A stretch of 64,000 nucleotides of DNA from Chitinophagales bacterium (GTDB lineage Bacteria > Bacteroidota > Bacteroidia > Chitinophagales > Chitinophagaceae): positions 1 to 64,000 of the forward strand of contig JAFLBL010000011.1 in assembly GCA_017303855.1 (NCBI GenBank), written 5' to 3'. This document shows, in pieces, positions 35,723-43,975 of this stretch (the stretch's first letter is position 1; every line of letters begins with the position of its first letter). Position numbers and translations under genes: made by a program. The notes beneath the pieces are model-generated. The model saw nothing but the letters and a program-made list of their open reading frames with translations, was not told the DNA's origin and searched no databases.

Positions 35723-38158
35723 TCATTTTAACCTGAATTCCAGCGGCACATTCAGTTTTACAGAAAAATTACGGCCCGGATTAAATACGCCGGTCCGTCC
35801 GGTAACTGCATTCTCCGCTGTATATTTCAACCGGCTCAGGTGACTTTGCCAGGCGGTATTGCCGATATTCAGCAACCCGAAGTGCAGGCTAAACAGGGTT
35901 TTCTTTTTAGCATTGATAAAATCAGCCCCCACCCCCGCATTCAACAACAGGTAACCGGGTGTTTCGGTCTCAGTATCATACCCGCTGAAAAAACGATCCT
36001 GTCCGAACGTCTTATCCGCTTCCAGGCGGGCATAAAAATTCCGCCATTTTTTTCCTGCCTTCTTTACATCAGCGCGCAATTCACTGTTCCAGCGTGGCGC
36101 CGGAATCAGCGGCAGGTTTTCACTGCCATCAATAGCTGATGTGAAACGTCCACGCACAAACGAAAAATTATTTTCAAAATGCAGCCAGTGGATGGGATGC
36201 GGATGTATATCAACGGAGAATTCAAGTCCGCCAAGTTGCGCGTTTTGTTGATTAAAAATAAACGCCCGAATATCTTCGCCATCCACCTGTACCAGGGAAT
36301 CGCCCCCGGCAACGGATTCCAGTTTCCGGTAGAAAATAAAATCCTGAATACTGTTATAAAAAACGGAAACACCGAGGCTGAAATGCTCATAGTCCAGGTC
36401 AAGCCCCGCATCCAGCTGGAAACTGGTTTCAGATTTCAATTGCTGATCACCGTATTCGTAGCGGTTTGTGCCTTCATGCGTACCGTTGCTGGCCAGTTCA
36501 GCAAGCGTGGGTGCACGGAATCCCCTTGCTATATTAGCTTTAAAAGAAACATTCTCTGCCGCCTCCACACTTAATCCAATACTACCGGATACGTTCGAGA
36601 AGTGCCGGGTAAAGGCGCTGAATTTTTCTTCAGTTCCTTCAAAAAAAGGTTTACTGTTGACAGCCCGGTTATCAAAACGAATACCTCCGCTGAGTGTGGC
36701 CTTTTTATAGAAACGCTGCGTATACACAAAGAGGCCGGCATCAAAGAGCGTATATTCCGGAATCAGCACTTCGGCACCTTTATTAAGGTTTTGCTGTTGC
36801 ATACCATTTACACCAACAGTGGTATGCCACTGTTTCATTTCCGGCAGCTGCCACTGCACATTATAATTGATTGTCTTCAGGTCGAAATACAATTCCTGTT
36901 CTGCCGGATCTTCCGGATTACCGAATTCCTTTCGCAGATTCTGCTGAAAACCCAGATTTAACTTAAGGCGGCTCCTGCCCAGGGCAAAATTATTATCGCT
37001 GACCAGCTTGTAATGCTGCACGCGTTGATTGGGAATAAACATTGACCGGGAGGATAAATCACTTTCCGTGGCAACTCTTTCCAGGATGGTACCGGCATTC
37101 AATAAGAAACGGCCCGTGGCATCATCCCGGTCGCCTTCAATTAATCCGATATGCTGATCAAAGCCACTGACAATAAGATGGCTGTAGCCCCATCCCTTAT
37201 TTAATCCAAGATAGCCCCCGAAATTTTTCTCATTGAACCGGGAGTTCAGCACTCTACCGTCGTACTTATTTGTATAATCACCAGCCGTTTTATGCGAGAA
37301 ATAACTGTTCCAGTTAAACCCGCTTTTATTACCAGCCAGATTAATGTTGTTTGCAAATAAATTATTTACGGACTGAAAATTGCTGAGCAGACTGCCTCGT
37401 ACCGTTCCATCCGGCACTGGTGTATTGGTAATAAAATTCACAACACCTGCCAGCGCATCACTTCCATACATCAATGAAGCCGGCCCTTTCAGAACTTCTA
37501 CTTTATGTACACTCAGTTCATCAATTTCAATACCGTGTTCATCCCCCCATTGCTGTCCTTCCTGACGAATACCGTCATTGACTGTAACCACCCGGTTAGC
37601 CCCAAGCCCCCTTATTACGGGTTTAGAAATTGTCGGTCCGGTGGAAACCTGCGAAACACCCGGCACATGACTTAATGCATCAATAATATTTGAAGCAGGT
37701 TGTTGTAAGAGGGTTGATTTTTTGATGGCAGTAACCGGCACCGGGGCTTTGCGAATACTCGTAGCTCCCGAAACACCTGTCACAATCACGCCCTGATTCT
37801 CCACAATTACCGGAGAAAGAGTAAAGTCCTTCTGCATATCAGCTGCTATCTCAATATGCTCCACCAGGGTACTGTAACCCGTAAAGGAAACCTCTACCAC
37901 ATGATGACCCGGGGGAATATTACTGAGTGAATAGAATCCATTTATATCACTGCTGGTACCCAGTTTATCATCCGTAAAATACACATAGGCTCCGGTCAGT
38001 GCCTCACCCGTTTTTGCATCCGTGATTTTTCCACTTAGTCGCACTTTTGCCGGATTATACCGACTTGCGGATACTTTAACAGGCTGAATATTTTCCTGCG
38101 CAGGCAGTAACTGCATGGTCAGGAGTACAATGAATAATAACAGGGATTTTTGTTTCAT
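35723..38158 (-). CDS. TonB-dependent outer membrane receptor, possibly for a metal or heme
   Basis: An 811-residue receptor. Signal peptide (1-20), then a carboxypeptidase-like beta-sandwich (KVRLSGKITDAKTGEALTG near 38), then a plug domain with ASNIIDALSHVPGVSQVSTG and VIRGLGANRVVTVNDGIRQ near 155-198, followed by QQWGDEHGIEID. The C-terminal barrel ends in LNVPLEFRLK. The ISKPVIRGLG-x-NR plug with WGDEHG is shared with zinc or heme receptors such as ZnuD, so a metal-related ligand is plausible. It has a strong promoter overlapped by an inverted-repeat operator, suggesting repression by a metalloregulator. Confidence 0.9.
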   Translation of the reverse strand: MKQKSLLLFIVLLTMQLLPAQENIQPVKVSASRYNPAKVRLSGKITDAKTGEALTGAYVYFTDDKLGTSSDINGFYSLSNIPPGHHVVEVSFTGYSTLVEHIEIAADMQKDFTLSPVIVENQGVIVTGVSGATSIRKAPVPVTAIKKSTLLQQPASNIIDALSHVPGVSQVSTGPTISKPVIRGLGANRVVTVNDGIRQEGQQWGDEHGIEIDELSVHKVEVLKGPASLMYGSDALAGVVNFITNTPVPDGTVRGSLLSNFQSVNNLFANNINLAGNKSGFNWNSYFSHKTAGDYTNKYDGRVLNSRFNEKNFGGYLGLNKGWGYSHLIVSGFDQHIGLIEGDRDDATGRFLLNAGTILERVATESDLSSRSMFIPNQRVQHYKLVSDNNFALGRSRLKLNLGFQQNLRKEFGNPEDPAEQELYFDLKTINYNVQWQLPEMKQWHTTVGVNGMQQQNLNKGAEVLIPEYTLFDAGLFVYTQRFYKKATLSGGIRFDNRAVNSKPFFEGTEEKFSAFTRHFSNVSGSIGLSVEAAENVSFKANIARGFRAPTLAELASNGTHEGTNRYEYGDQQLKSETSFQLDAGLDLDYEHFSLGVSVFYNSIQDFIFYRKLESVAGGDSLVQVDGEDIRAFIFNQQNAQLGGLEFSVDIHPHPIHWLHFENNFSFVRGRFTSAIDGSENLPLIPAPRWNSELRADVKKAGKKWRNFYARLEADKTFGQDRFFSGYDTETETPGYLLLNAGVGADFINAKKKTLFSLHFGLLNIGNTAWQSHLSRLKYTAENAVTGRTGVFNPGRNFSVKLNVPLEFRLK

Positions 38159-38169
38159 AATTTGTAACT

Positions 38170-38194
38170 ATGTTGCAAATATAAAATGCAACAT
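38170..38194 (-). promoter_or_regulatory. inverted-repeat operator of the TonB receptor
   Basis: Perfect 8-bp arms ATGTTGCA and TGCAACAT flank 9 bases. The element covers the -7 box and part of the spacer. The size and TTGCA arms fit a Fur-superfamily regulator (Zur or Fur type), but the regulator is inferred. Confidence 0.6.
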
Positions 38195-38207
38195 TGTTTC
38201 ATACAAA
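38176..38207 (-). promoter_or_regulatory. strong promoter of the TonB receptor gene
   Basis: On the minus strand TTTG (38207-38204), 20 nt, then TATATTTG (38183-38176): a full consensus match. Transcription should start near 38172, leaving a leader of about 14 nt. Confidence 0.75.
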
Positions 38208-38302
38208 TTTTTTTTTCCATTCATTAATCTTCGACAGAAAGTCCTTGTCTCACCTACGCTTTAGAAAAATTTCACTATTTTACCTACAGGCAAATCAACG
38301 AC

Positions 38303-38893
38303 ATGCACCTGACAATACGATTCATTTTAGCAATAACAGTTTTCGCCGGCTTTTTATCCTGCAACAAGCAGGACAGCCCGCCGGATCCTTGTCTTGGAGT
38401 CAGCTACGATATACAGTATTTTAAAACAGAATCCGTTGGTGGAGCCAGTAATGGCACGATCACTATCAGTTCACCGGTGGGTGACACGATCAGTTACCAG
38501 TTAAACAGTGCCGCTTTCCAGTCATCCCCGAATTTCAGCAACTTGGCTCCCGGCGACTACCGCATTATTGTAAAAAACCAGAAAGGCTGTACGGATACCA
38601 CACAAATTACAGTTTTCAATTACGGACCAAAATACGCTTTGGTAAAACAACTGATTGCGGGTACCGGTGGTATTGGTGGTTATTGCGGCCCCTGTCACCT
38701 GAATGGTGCTATTAACGGCGGGAAAAACTTTGATTCCGATGCCAGTATCATCGCCAGCTGGGACCGCATCAAAGCAAGGGCGGTGGATGGCAGTCCTTCA
38801 TTTATGCCCGCCGCCCCCAACAGTCCGTTAACGCTGACAGACAGACAAAAAATTACGGATTGGGTAAATGCGGGTCACAGGCAAACGGATTAG
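38303..38893 (+). CDS. lipoprotein with a CxxCH heme c motif
   Basis: A 196-residue protein with a lipoprotein-type signal (TVFAGFLSC, Cys near 20). A beta-sandwich region follows (residues about 32-108, GGASNGTITISSPVGDTISYQL, resembling SprB/Ig-like repeats). The C-terminal part is cytochrome c-like: YCGPCHLNG (CxxCH near 129-133) and a downstream Met in PSFMPAAP near 173 that could be the second heme ligand. It is likely anchored in the outer membrane or periplasm and may carry electrons. It stands alone next to the TonB receptor, divergent from it. Confidence 0.75.
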   Translation: MHLTIRFILAITVFAGFLSCNKQDSPPDPCLGVSYDIQYFKTESVGGASNGTITISSPVGDTISYQLNSAAFQSSPNFSNLAPGDYRIIVKNQKGCTDTTQITVFNYGPKYALVKQLIAGTGGIGGYCGPCHLNGAINGGKNFDSDASIIASWDRIKARAVDGSPSFMPAAPNSPLTLTDRQKITDWVNAGHRQTD

Positions 38894-38910
38894 CAAGCAC
38901 GATTTACAAA

Positions 38911-38958
38911 GTACGAAGTACGAGGTACGAGGTACGAAGTACGAGGTACGAAGTACGG
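38911..38958. repeat. GTACGARG word repeat between convergent genes
   Basis: About six copies of a GTACGAAG/GTACGAGG word, 7-8 bases each, in tandem between the stop codons of two convergent genes. A second word (GCACCTG, about three copies, 38977-38995) follows. Confidence 0.8.
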
Positions 38959-39004
38959 TTCTCCATTCGAAATTGAGCACCTGGCACCTGGCACCACTAA
39001 ATAA

Positions 39005-40600
39005 TCATCTTACTTTCAGCATTGCCCTCACCTGCTGTGTCACACCATTTTGTAAGCGGGCATAATAAATACCGGTTGGAAGTCCGTCGCTGTTGAAGTC
39101 CAGCGTGTAGGTACCTGCCGTATAATCACGATCTGTCAGTATTTTAATTACCCGGCCCAAAGTATCGATAATCTGAATAAATGTATGCCCGCCCGATGTG
39201 GTGAATTTTATACTGGTGCTGCCCGTAAACGGATTGGGAGAATTAGTGATCATCACATCACCAGATGATGGTGGTGGCGGTGTGACCCCGCTGCAGGCTC
39301 CCGCTTTAATCAGGGGCAGGCTTTGCAGCTGGTTGTTAATATTGGGAGGGAACAAAGACTCTACAACAGTCTTCTCCAGGCAGAACCATTTTTCGAGTAA
39401 GGTGGAATATACACTGCGGAAATCATACTGCATAGGTACATTATCATTCACTGTTGCGCTGACAGGAATAGCCGGGTTTACCCCCAGCATGCCGGCTTCA
39501 ATATTGCTGCCGAATAAAAACATCGGCGCGGCTGATCCATGGTCGGTACCGGAACTCGAATTGGATTTTATCCGTCGTCCGAATTCGCTATATGTCATGC
39601 CAACCACCCGGTCTTCCACATTATGAAACGCCAGGTCATCCTGAAACGCTTTAATAGCATCGGAAACTTTCTGCAATAATGTGGCATGATTACCCGTAGT
39701 GGTATCGCTGGCTCCTACCTGTACCGAGTGTGTATCGAAGCCACCAAAACTGACCATATACACTCTTGTCTGAAGGCCGCCGGCAATTAAGCGGGCTACA
39801 ATTTTCAACTGATCGGCCAGTGAATTTCCACCGGGATACGTAACCTGTTGTGTTACCGCATTGGCCGCGTTTTTAATTACGGTGGAATATTTCTGTGTCT
39901 GTTGATTGACCTGGCGGATAAATTTCAATTCCTTTCCTGCCGGCGTATTGGGAACCGGGTCGGTAGTCCCGTTTACGAGATTATAAAAATTGGTCGGGTT
40001 GGTAATACTCATTCCCATATTGACAGAGGGACCCTGGGTGGTGAGTGTGGTGGTGGAGCCGATCTGAATAGCCAGCGGATCCGTCATCGTACTGTTCGGG
40101 TAGCCGGCAGGGAAATCGGGAAATTCATAATTGAGGTATCTGCCTGCCCAGCCGCTATACACTTCCTGATTACTGTTGGAGGCACTCATCCAGATATCCG
40201 TGGCCCTGAAATGTGAAAAGTTGGGCTGGGGATATCCGACAGCCTGTATCAGCTTTGCCTTACCCTGCGTAAATAAAGTTTGCAAACCGGTCATGGATGG
40301 ATGAATACCGGTACCTGTAACTCCGGCAATGGATAATACCCTGTTTTCCGGAATGGCAATATTCGTTCTGGCATTATAATATTTCGAATAGTCCGCCACC
40401 GGAATCACCATATTCAGGCCATCATTGCCTCCGGAAAGTTGTACAATCACCAGTACATGATCCGTTACCGTTTGCCCGCGCATCAATGCCTGCACCAGGG
40501 GTGACTGCTGATTAAAGGCCTGCACGGTATATCCGTTAATAACTTCCGGAAGTATGGCCGCAGCCGGCAGGGAACTGAATAAGAAGTCTCTTCTCTTCAT
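39005..40600 (-). CDS. DUF1501 protein with T9SS sorting domain
   Basis: A 531-residue secreted protein, start MKRRDFLFSSLPAAAILPEV (Tat-like). It carries the DUF1501 domain (sulfatase-like fold): HVLVIVQLSGGNDGLNMVIPV near 48, HPSMTGLQTLF near 103, SFGGFDTHSVQVG near 284, VGMTYSEFGRRIKSN near 330 and DHGSAAPMFLFGS near 350. The last about 80 residues form a T9SS type A sorting domain (SPNPFTGSTSIKF, then GLPTGIYYARL and QQVRAMLKVR). Function is unknown. It is the second gene of a conserved pair, 17 nt after the DUF1800 gene. Confidence 0.92.
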   Translation of the reverse strand: MKRRDFLFSSLPAAAILPEVINGYTVQAFNQQSPLVQALMRGQTVTDHVLVIVQLSGGNDGLNMVIPVADYSKYYNARTNIAIPENRVLSIAGVTGTGIHPSMTGLQTLFTQGKAKLIQAVGYPQPNFSHFRATDIWMSASNSNQEVYSGWAGRYLNYEFPDFPAGYPNSTMTDPLAIQIGSTTTLTTQGPSVNMGMSITNPTNFYNLVNGTTDPVPNTPAGKELKFIRQVNQQTQKYSTVIKNAANAVTQQVTYPGGNSLADQLKIVARLIAGGLQTRVYMVSFGGFDTHSVQVGASDTTTGNHATLLQKVSDAIKAFQDDLAFHNVEDRVVGMTYSEFGRRIKSNSSSGTDHGSAAPMFLFGSNIEAGMLGVNPAIPVSATVNDNVPMQYDFRSVYSTLLEKWFCLEKTVVESLFPPNINNQLQSLPLIKAGACSGVTPPPPSSGDVMITNSPNPFTGSTSIKFTTSGGHTFIQIIDTLGRVIKILTDRDYTAGTYTLDFNSDGLPTGIYYARLQNGVTQQVRAMLKVR

Positions 40601-40617
40601 GGTCGTTGGTTTCTTTA

Positions 40618-42282
40618 TTAGGCGAGCTGGTACTCAGATAAATTAAACAAATACTGAAACAGTGATTTCAACCGGGTATTCACCGTATTAAAATTGGCCG
40701 TGGTCGGGCTCGATTCATAGGCGGCCCAGGCATTGGTCCAGTAATAATCCCATTGCTGACCGGTAAGCAGTATCTGCGTTTTGATCTGCGCTTTAGTCTG
40801 GGCGGATAAATCATTTCTGAAAAAAAGTTTCATGGCCGCATCAATCAGGTCGTTGGGATTACCCGGATTGGGAAGTCCCTGCGCAAATGCCACACAGTTG
40901 AACTGTACCCGGTACCCGTTACGGGAATAGCCGGATGCAATCATTGTATCGGTAAACTGATTTCGTTTGGGCAGTGAATCCGAATTGATCCAGATTTCAT
41001 GAAAAGAAGGTTCCTGGTAATACGCCGGCATGCCGGATACATTTGGCGGATCATGCAGACTCTGGCCCATATTCACCATCCAGGAATTAAACGTATTCCA
41101 TAAGCCATAGTTTGTATCCCAGTCAGTTTCCGGCCGGAAGGCTATATTCATTTCCCGCATGGAACCGATGACTATATCAGAAGGGGTTTTGATTAAACAA
41201 CCGCGGTTAAGCAGGTCATAGAAATGTTCACTTTTGAAAAGTGCGGCCAGTACCGGTTTTATTTCATAATTACTGTTTCTGAAAACAGCGGCGAGCGGTT
41301 CTATCACATTGGTTTCCGTTCCGGTATCAATGGCATAATAAACAAACCAGCGGTACATTTTACGTACCAGGAATTTCGCCACTTCCTGCTGGGCAAAAAT
41401 CATATTCAGCAGATCGGCCAGCTCCAGCTCTCCGGCGGTAGTGGTATTGCGTCCGGTGATGACGGTATTATTGAAGAAAGATGAAAACGTCTTATTAGTC
41501 GTGGTATGCCGCGCAAGGTTGAACACCGAAGTGTAGGTAGTGCCGTTGATTTGCCAGCCGGTCAGGACTTTGGCCGCTTCCTTCACGTCATTCTCTGTAT
41601 ACTGCGAACCCGGTCCTTTTCCGAGTGTAAACAACTCCATCAACTCACGCGCGTAATTTTCATCAGGTGCATTTTTATTATTAAGGTATCCGTTCAGATA
41701 ACGGAGCATGGCCACATCTTTTGAAATTTCGCGAACCAGCTCTTTATAATTGCCAAGTGCATATTGACGGATAAGGCTATGTTGTTTATAATTCCAGTTG
41801 GCATTTCCCACATCCGTGGACTCATTCCCAAAATGATCGACCAGGAACATGATCAGTTTTTCCCGGATACTCCGGTCTTGGTTAACCAGCACACCCGTCC
41901 ACCATTTTTTATACGATCCCCTGCGTTGTGACTGTACCGTTCCATCACTGTTTATATCATCCACCCAGGTGGTTCCCTGGGCTATATTACCATCAGGCGT
42001 TACACCGGGCGTAGTGGAAGTGGCGTACTCCTTTACGGGCGGAGAAGGCTGGGCAGCGACCGGATTCAACAGTTCATCCACCGCCTGGCTCATAGTCAGG
42101 TTCTTGAAATAGCTGACATCTGCCATTTTTGCACCAAACATGGTCCTCTTCAACAAGTGTATAACTTCCTGCTCCGTCCATGGGCCGGTATAGGTATTAA
42201 TTCCCGAAAGAGTGCGGAATGGCTGTGCCGGGGAAACAATTTTCTTTTCCCTGCCGGCCGTTAAAAAGGCGCGTCTGTCCAT
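40618..42282 (-). CDS. DUF1800 protein
   Basis: A 554-residue protein of the DUF1800 family. It begins MDRRAFLTAGREKK, so a cleaved signal is unclear. The domain shows HLLKRTMFGAKMADV near 44, MFLVDHFGNESTDVG near 145, ENYARELMELFTLGKG near 209 and VAKFLVRKMYRWFV near 298. DUF1800 and DUF1501 genes travel together in many bacteria and may form one exported complex, but its activity is not known. A candidate promoter with both boxes altered at the final G lies upstream. Confidence 0.9.
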   Translation of the reverse strand: MDRRAFLTAGREKKIVSPAQPFRTLSGINTYTGPWTEQEVIHLLKRTMFGAKMADVSYFKNLTMSQAVDELLNPVAAQPSPPVKEYATSTTPGVTPDGNIAQGTTWVDDINSDGTVQSQRRGSYKKWWTGVLVNQDRSIREKLIMFLVDHFGNESTDVGNANWNYKQHSLIRQYALGNYKELVREISKDVAMLRYLNGYLNNKNAPDENYARELMELFTLGKGPGSQYTENDVKEAAKVLTGWQINGTTYTSVFNLARHTTTNKTFSSFFNNTVITGRNTTTAGELELADLLNMIFAQQEVAKFLVRKMYRWFVYYAIDTGTETNVIEPLAAVFRNSNYEIKPVLAALFKSEHFYDLLNRGCLIKTPSDIVIGSMREMNIAFRPETDWDTNYGLWNTFNSWMVNMGQSLHDPPNVSGMPAYYQEPSFHEIWINSDSLPKRNQFTDTMIASGYSRNGYRVQFNCVAFAQGLPNPGNPNDLIDAAMKLFFRNDLSAQTKAQIKTQILLTGQQWDYYWTNAWAAYESSPTTANFNTVNTRLKSLFQYLFNLSEYQLA

Positions 42283-42319
42283 AGCTGTTTTTTTGGTCGG
42301 GGTAATGCGAAGTACTTCA

Positions 42320-42350
42320 GAAAGGTAAAATACGAAAAGGTTTAAGGAAA
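42320..42350 (-). promoter_or_regulatory. weak promoter candidate of the DUF1800-DUF1501 unit
   Basis: On the minus strand TTTC (42350-42347), 19 nt, TACCTTTC (42327-42320). Both boxes carry C in place of the consensus final G, so the call is weak. Leader about 34 nt. Confidence 0.35.
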
Positions 42351-42410
42351 CCCGGTATTGAAATATTATTTATTTTTCTCAGCTATCAGGACCCGAACTG
42401 TATAAAAACT

Positions 42411-42439
42411 CAAACACCCGGCATCTTGCCGGGTGTTTG
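42411..42439 (-). terminator. terminator after the thiolase gene
   Basis: A 12-bp perfect stem (CAAACACCCGGC with GCCGGGTGTTTG, 5-nt loop), followed on the minus strand by a TTTTT run (complement of 42405-42409). Confidence 0.85.
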
Positions 42440-42473
42440 GTTGGAGAAGCAACAAAATCAATAATATGGATGA

Positions 42474-43649
42474 TCAGCTGATGTTTTCAATGATCCCGGC
42501 AATTCCCTGTCCGCCACCCACACAGGCGCTGATCATACCGTATTTCTTATTCAGACGTTTCAGGTCGTGCAGGTTCTGAATAGTAAGTTTACAACCTGTA
42601 CATCCAAGCGGGTGCCCCAGGGCAATGGCACCCCCATTGATATTCACTTTAGCAGGGTCGAGTCCGGCTTCACGGATTACAGCGATGGACTGTGATGCAA
42701 ATGCCTCATTCAGTTCAATGAGATCGATATCGGCGAGATTCATGCCTGCCTGCTTCAGTGCTTTTGGAATTGCCGCAACCGGCCCAATACCCATGATACG
42801 TGGATGAACTCCTGCAACGGCAGAACTGACCAGACGGGCAATCGGCTTTAAACCCAGTTCATTAATCATCCGTTCACTCATTACAATAACAAAAGCAGCA
42901 CCGTCAGAGGTTTGAGAAGAATTACCTGCAGTTACACAACCACCTGCGGCAAAAGCTGGTTTGAGTTTAGCCAGCGCCTCCACTGAAGTATCAGCCCGCG
43001 GACCTTCATCGGTATCCACCACATAATTTCTTTTCTGTTTTTTCCCCTTCGCATCCAGGTAAATTTCTTCCACGGTAACAGGCAAAATACCCGGCCTGAA
43101 ATGACCGGCCTGTATTGCCGCTATTGCTTTCTGGTGTGATTGATAGGAAAATTCATCCTGTGCCTCCCGGCTGACGGAATATTCTTTTGCGACAGCTTCT
43201 GCTGTCAATCCCATGCTGAGATAATAATCCGGTTCTTCTTTGGCAATAGAGTAAGCGGGTACCGTTTTCCAACCGGCTGTTGGTACCAGGCTCATACTTT
43301 CCGTTCCTCCTGCCACAATACATTCTGCCATACCCATTCTTATTTTGGCAGTGGCCATGGCAATGCTTTCCAAACCTGAAGCACAATAACGGTTGATGGT
43401 CAGACCGGGTACTTCATAGCCAAGCGCACGGGCGGCTATGATACGTCCGACCTGAAGCCCTTGTTCCGCTTCGGGTACCGCATTACCCACAATAACATCA
43501 TCCACCCGTTTGGGATCCAGGTTGGGTACACTGGCAAGTAATCCTTTGATAACGGTAACGGCAAGGTCATCGGGACGGGTAAAACGGAAGCCCCCCTTTT
43601 TGGCCTTCCCTACTGCACTGCGGTAACCGGCTATGATGTAAGCTTCCAT
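42474..43649 (-). CDS. acetyl-CoA C-acyltransferase (thiolase)
   Basis: A 391-residue thiolase that condenses or cleaves acyl-CoA units in fatty acid oxidation. The nucleophile Cys lies in INRYCASGLESIAMA near 90, the second region in NINGGAIALGHPLGCTG near 346 (His), and the C-terminal base Cys in ISACVGGGQGIAG near 380. The order and size match degradative thiolases of the FadA type. No other beta-oxidation gene is adjacent; a single-gene unit with its own terminator is likely. Confidence 0.94.
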   Translation of the reverse strand: MEAYIIAGYRSAVGKAKKGGFRFTRPDDLAVTVIKGLLASVPNLDPKRVDDVIVGNAVPEAEQGLQVGRIIAARALGYEVPGLTINRYCASGLESIAMATAKIRMGMAECIVAGGTESMSLVPTAGWKTVPAYSIAKEEPDYYLSMGLTAEAVAKEYSVSREAQDEFSYQSHQKAIAAIQAGHFRPGILPVTVEEIYLDAKGKKQKRNYVVDTDEGPRADTSVEALAKLKPAFAAGGCVTAGNSSQTSDGAAFVIVMSERMINELGLKPIARLVSSAVAGVHPRIMGIGPVAAIPKALKQAGMNLADIDLIELNEAFASQSIAVIREAGLDPAKVNINGGAIALGHPLGCTGCKLTIQNLHDLKRLNKKYGMISACVGGGQGIAGIIENIS

Positions 43650-43975
43650 GGCTAAAGTTGTAAGTTTTAAATTGTAAGTTGTAAGTAAGTACTAAGCATA
43701 TGTTGTAAGAAGCCGGTCCGATGAATGCTAAGCTTATTTACCGGCGGATCTGACTTACAACCTATAACTTACTACATACCACTTTTAGTTGTTTATGCAA
43801 CTTTCTATCTCAAAAATAATGGTTATTAAATTGATGAAAAAAACTTTTTGCAGGGCCGTCCGGATGAAGTTTCTTTGAACGGATCAGCCGGGAAATTGGC
43901 AAAAGGGCTTAACCTTAACTACTTTGCTTTTATCTGTTCAGACCCTGCTGAGTGCAAAACGCAATATTTCAACAC
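43650..43975. other. 326-nt divergent gap between the thiolase and pyrD genes
   Basis: It holds word repeats of a TTGTAAGT type on the left (43658-43697) and inverted copies, CTTACAA and ACTTACTAC, on the right (43752-43775), flanking a GC-richer centre. The right part holds the pyrD promoter. I see no coding sequence or RNA gene. Confidence 0.7.
43895..43926 (+). promoter_or_regulatory. possible pyrD promoter
   Basis: ATTG (43895-43898), 21 nt, TACTTTG (43920-43926), a one-base-short version of TAnnTTTG. Transcription would start near 43930, leaving about 46 nt before the ATG. Confidence 0.4.

Noticed and set aside
38911..38995. Possible CRISPR array
   Set aside because: The repeat units are 7-8 nt without spacers of constant length, and no cas gene is present.
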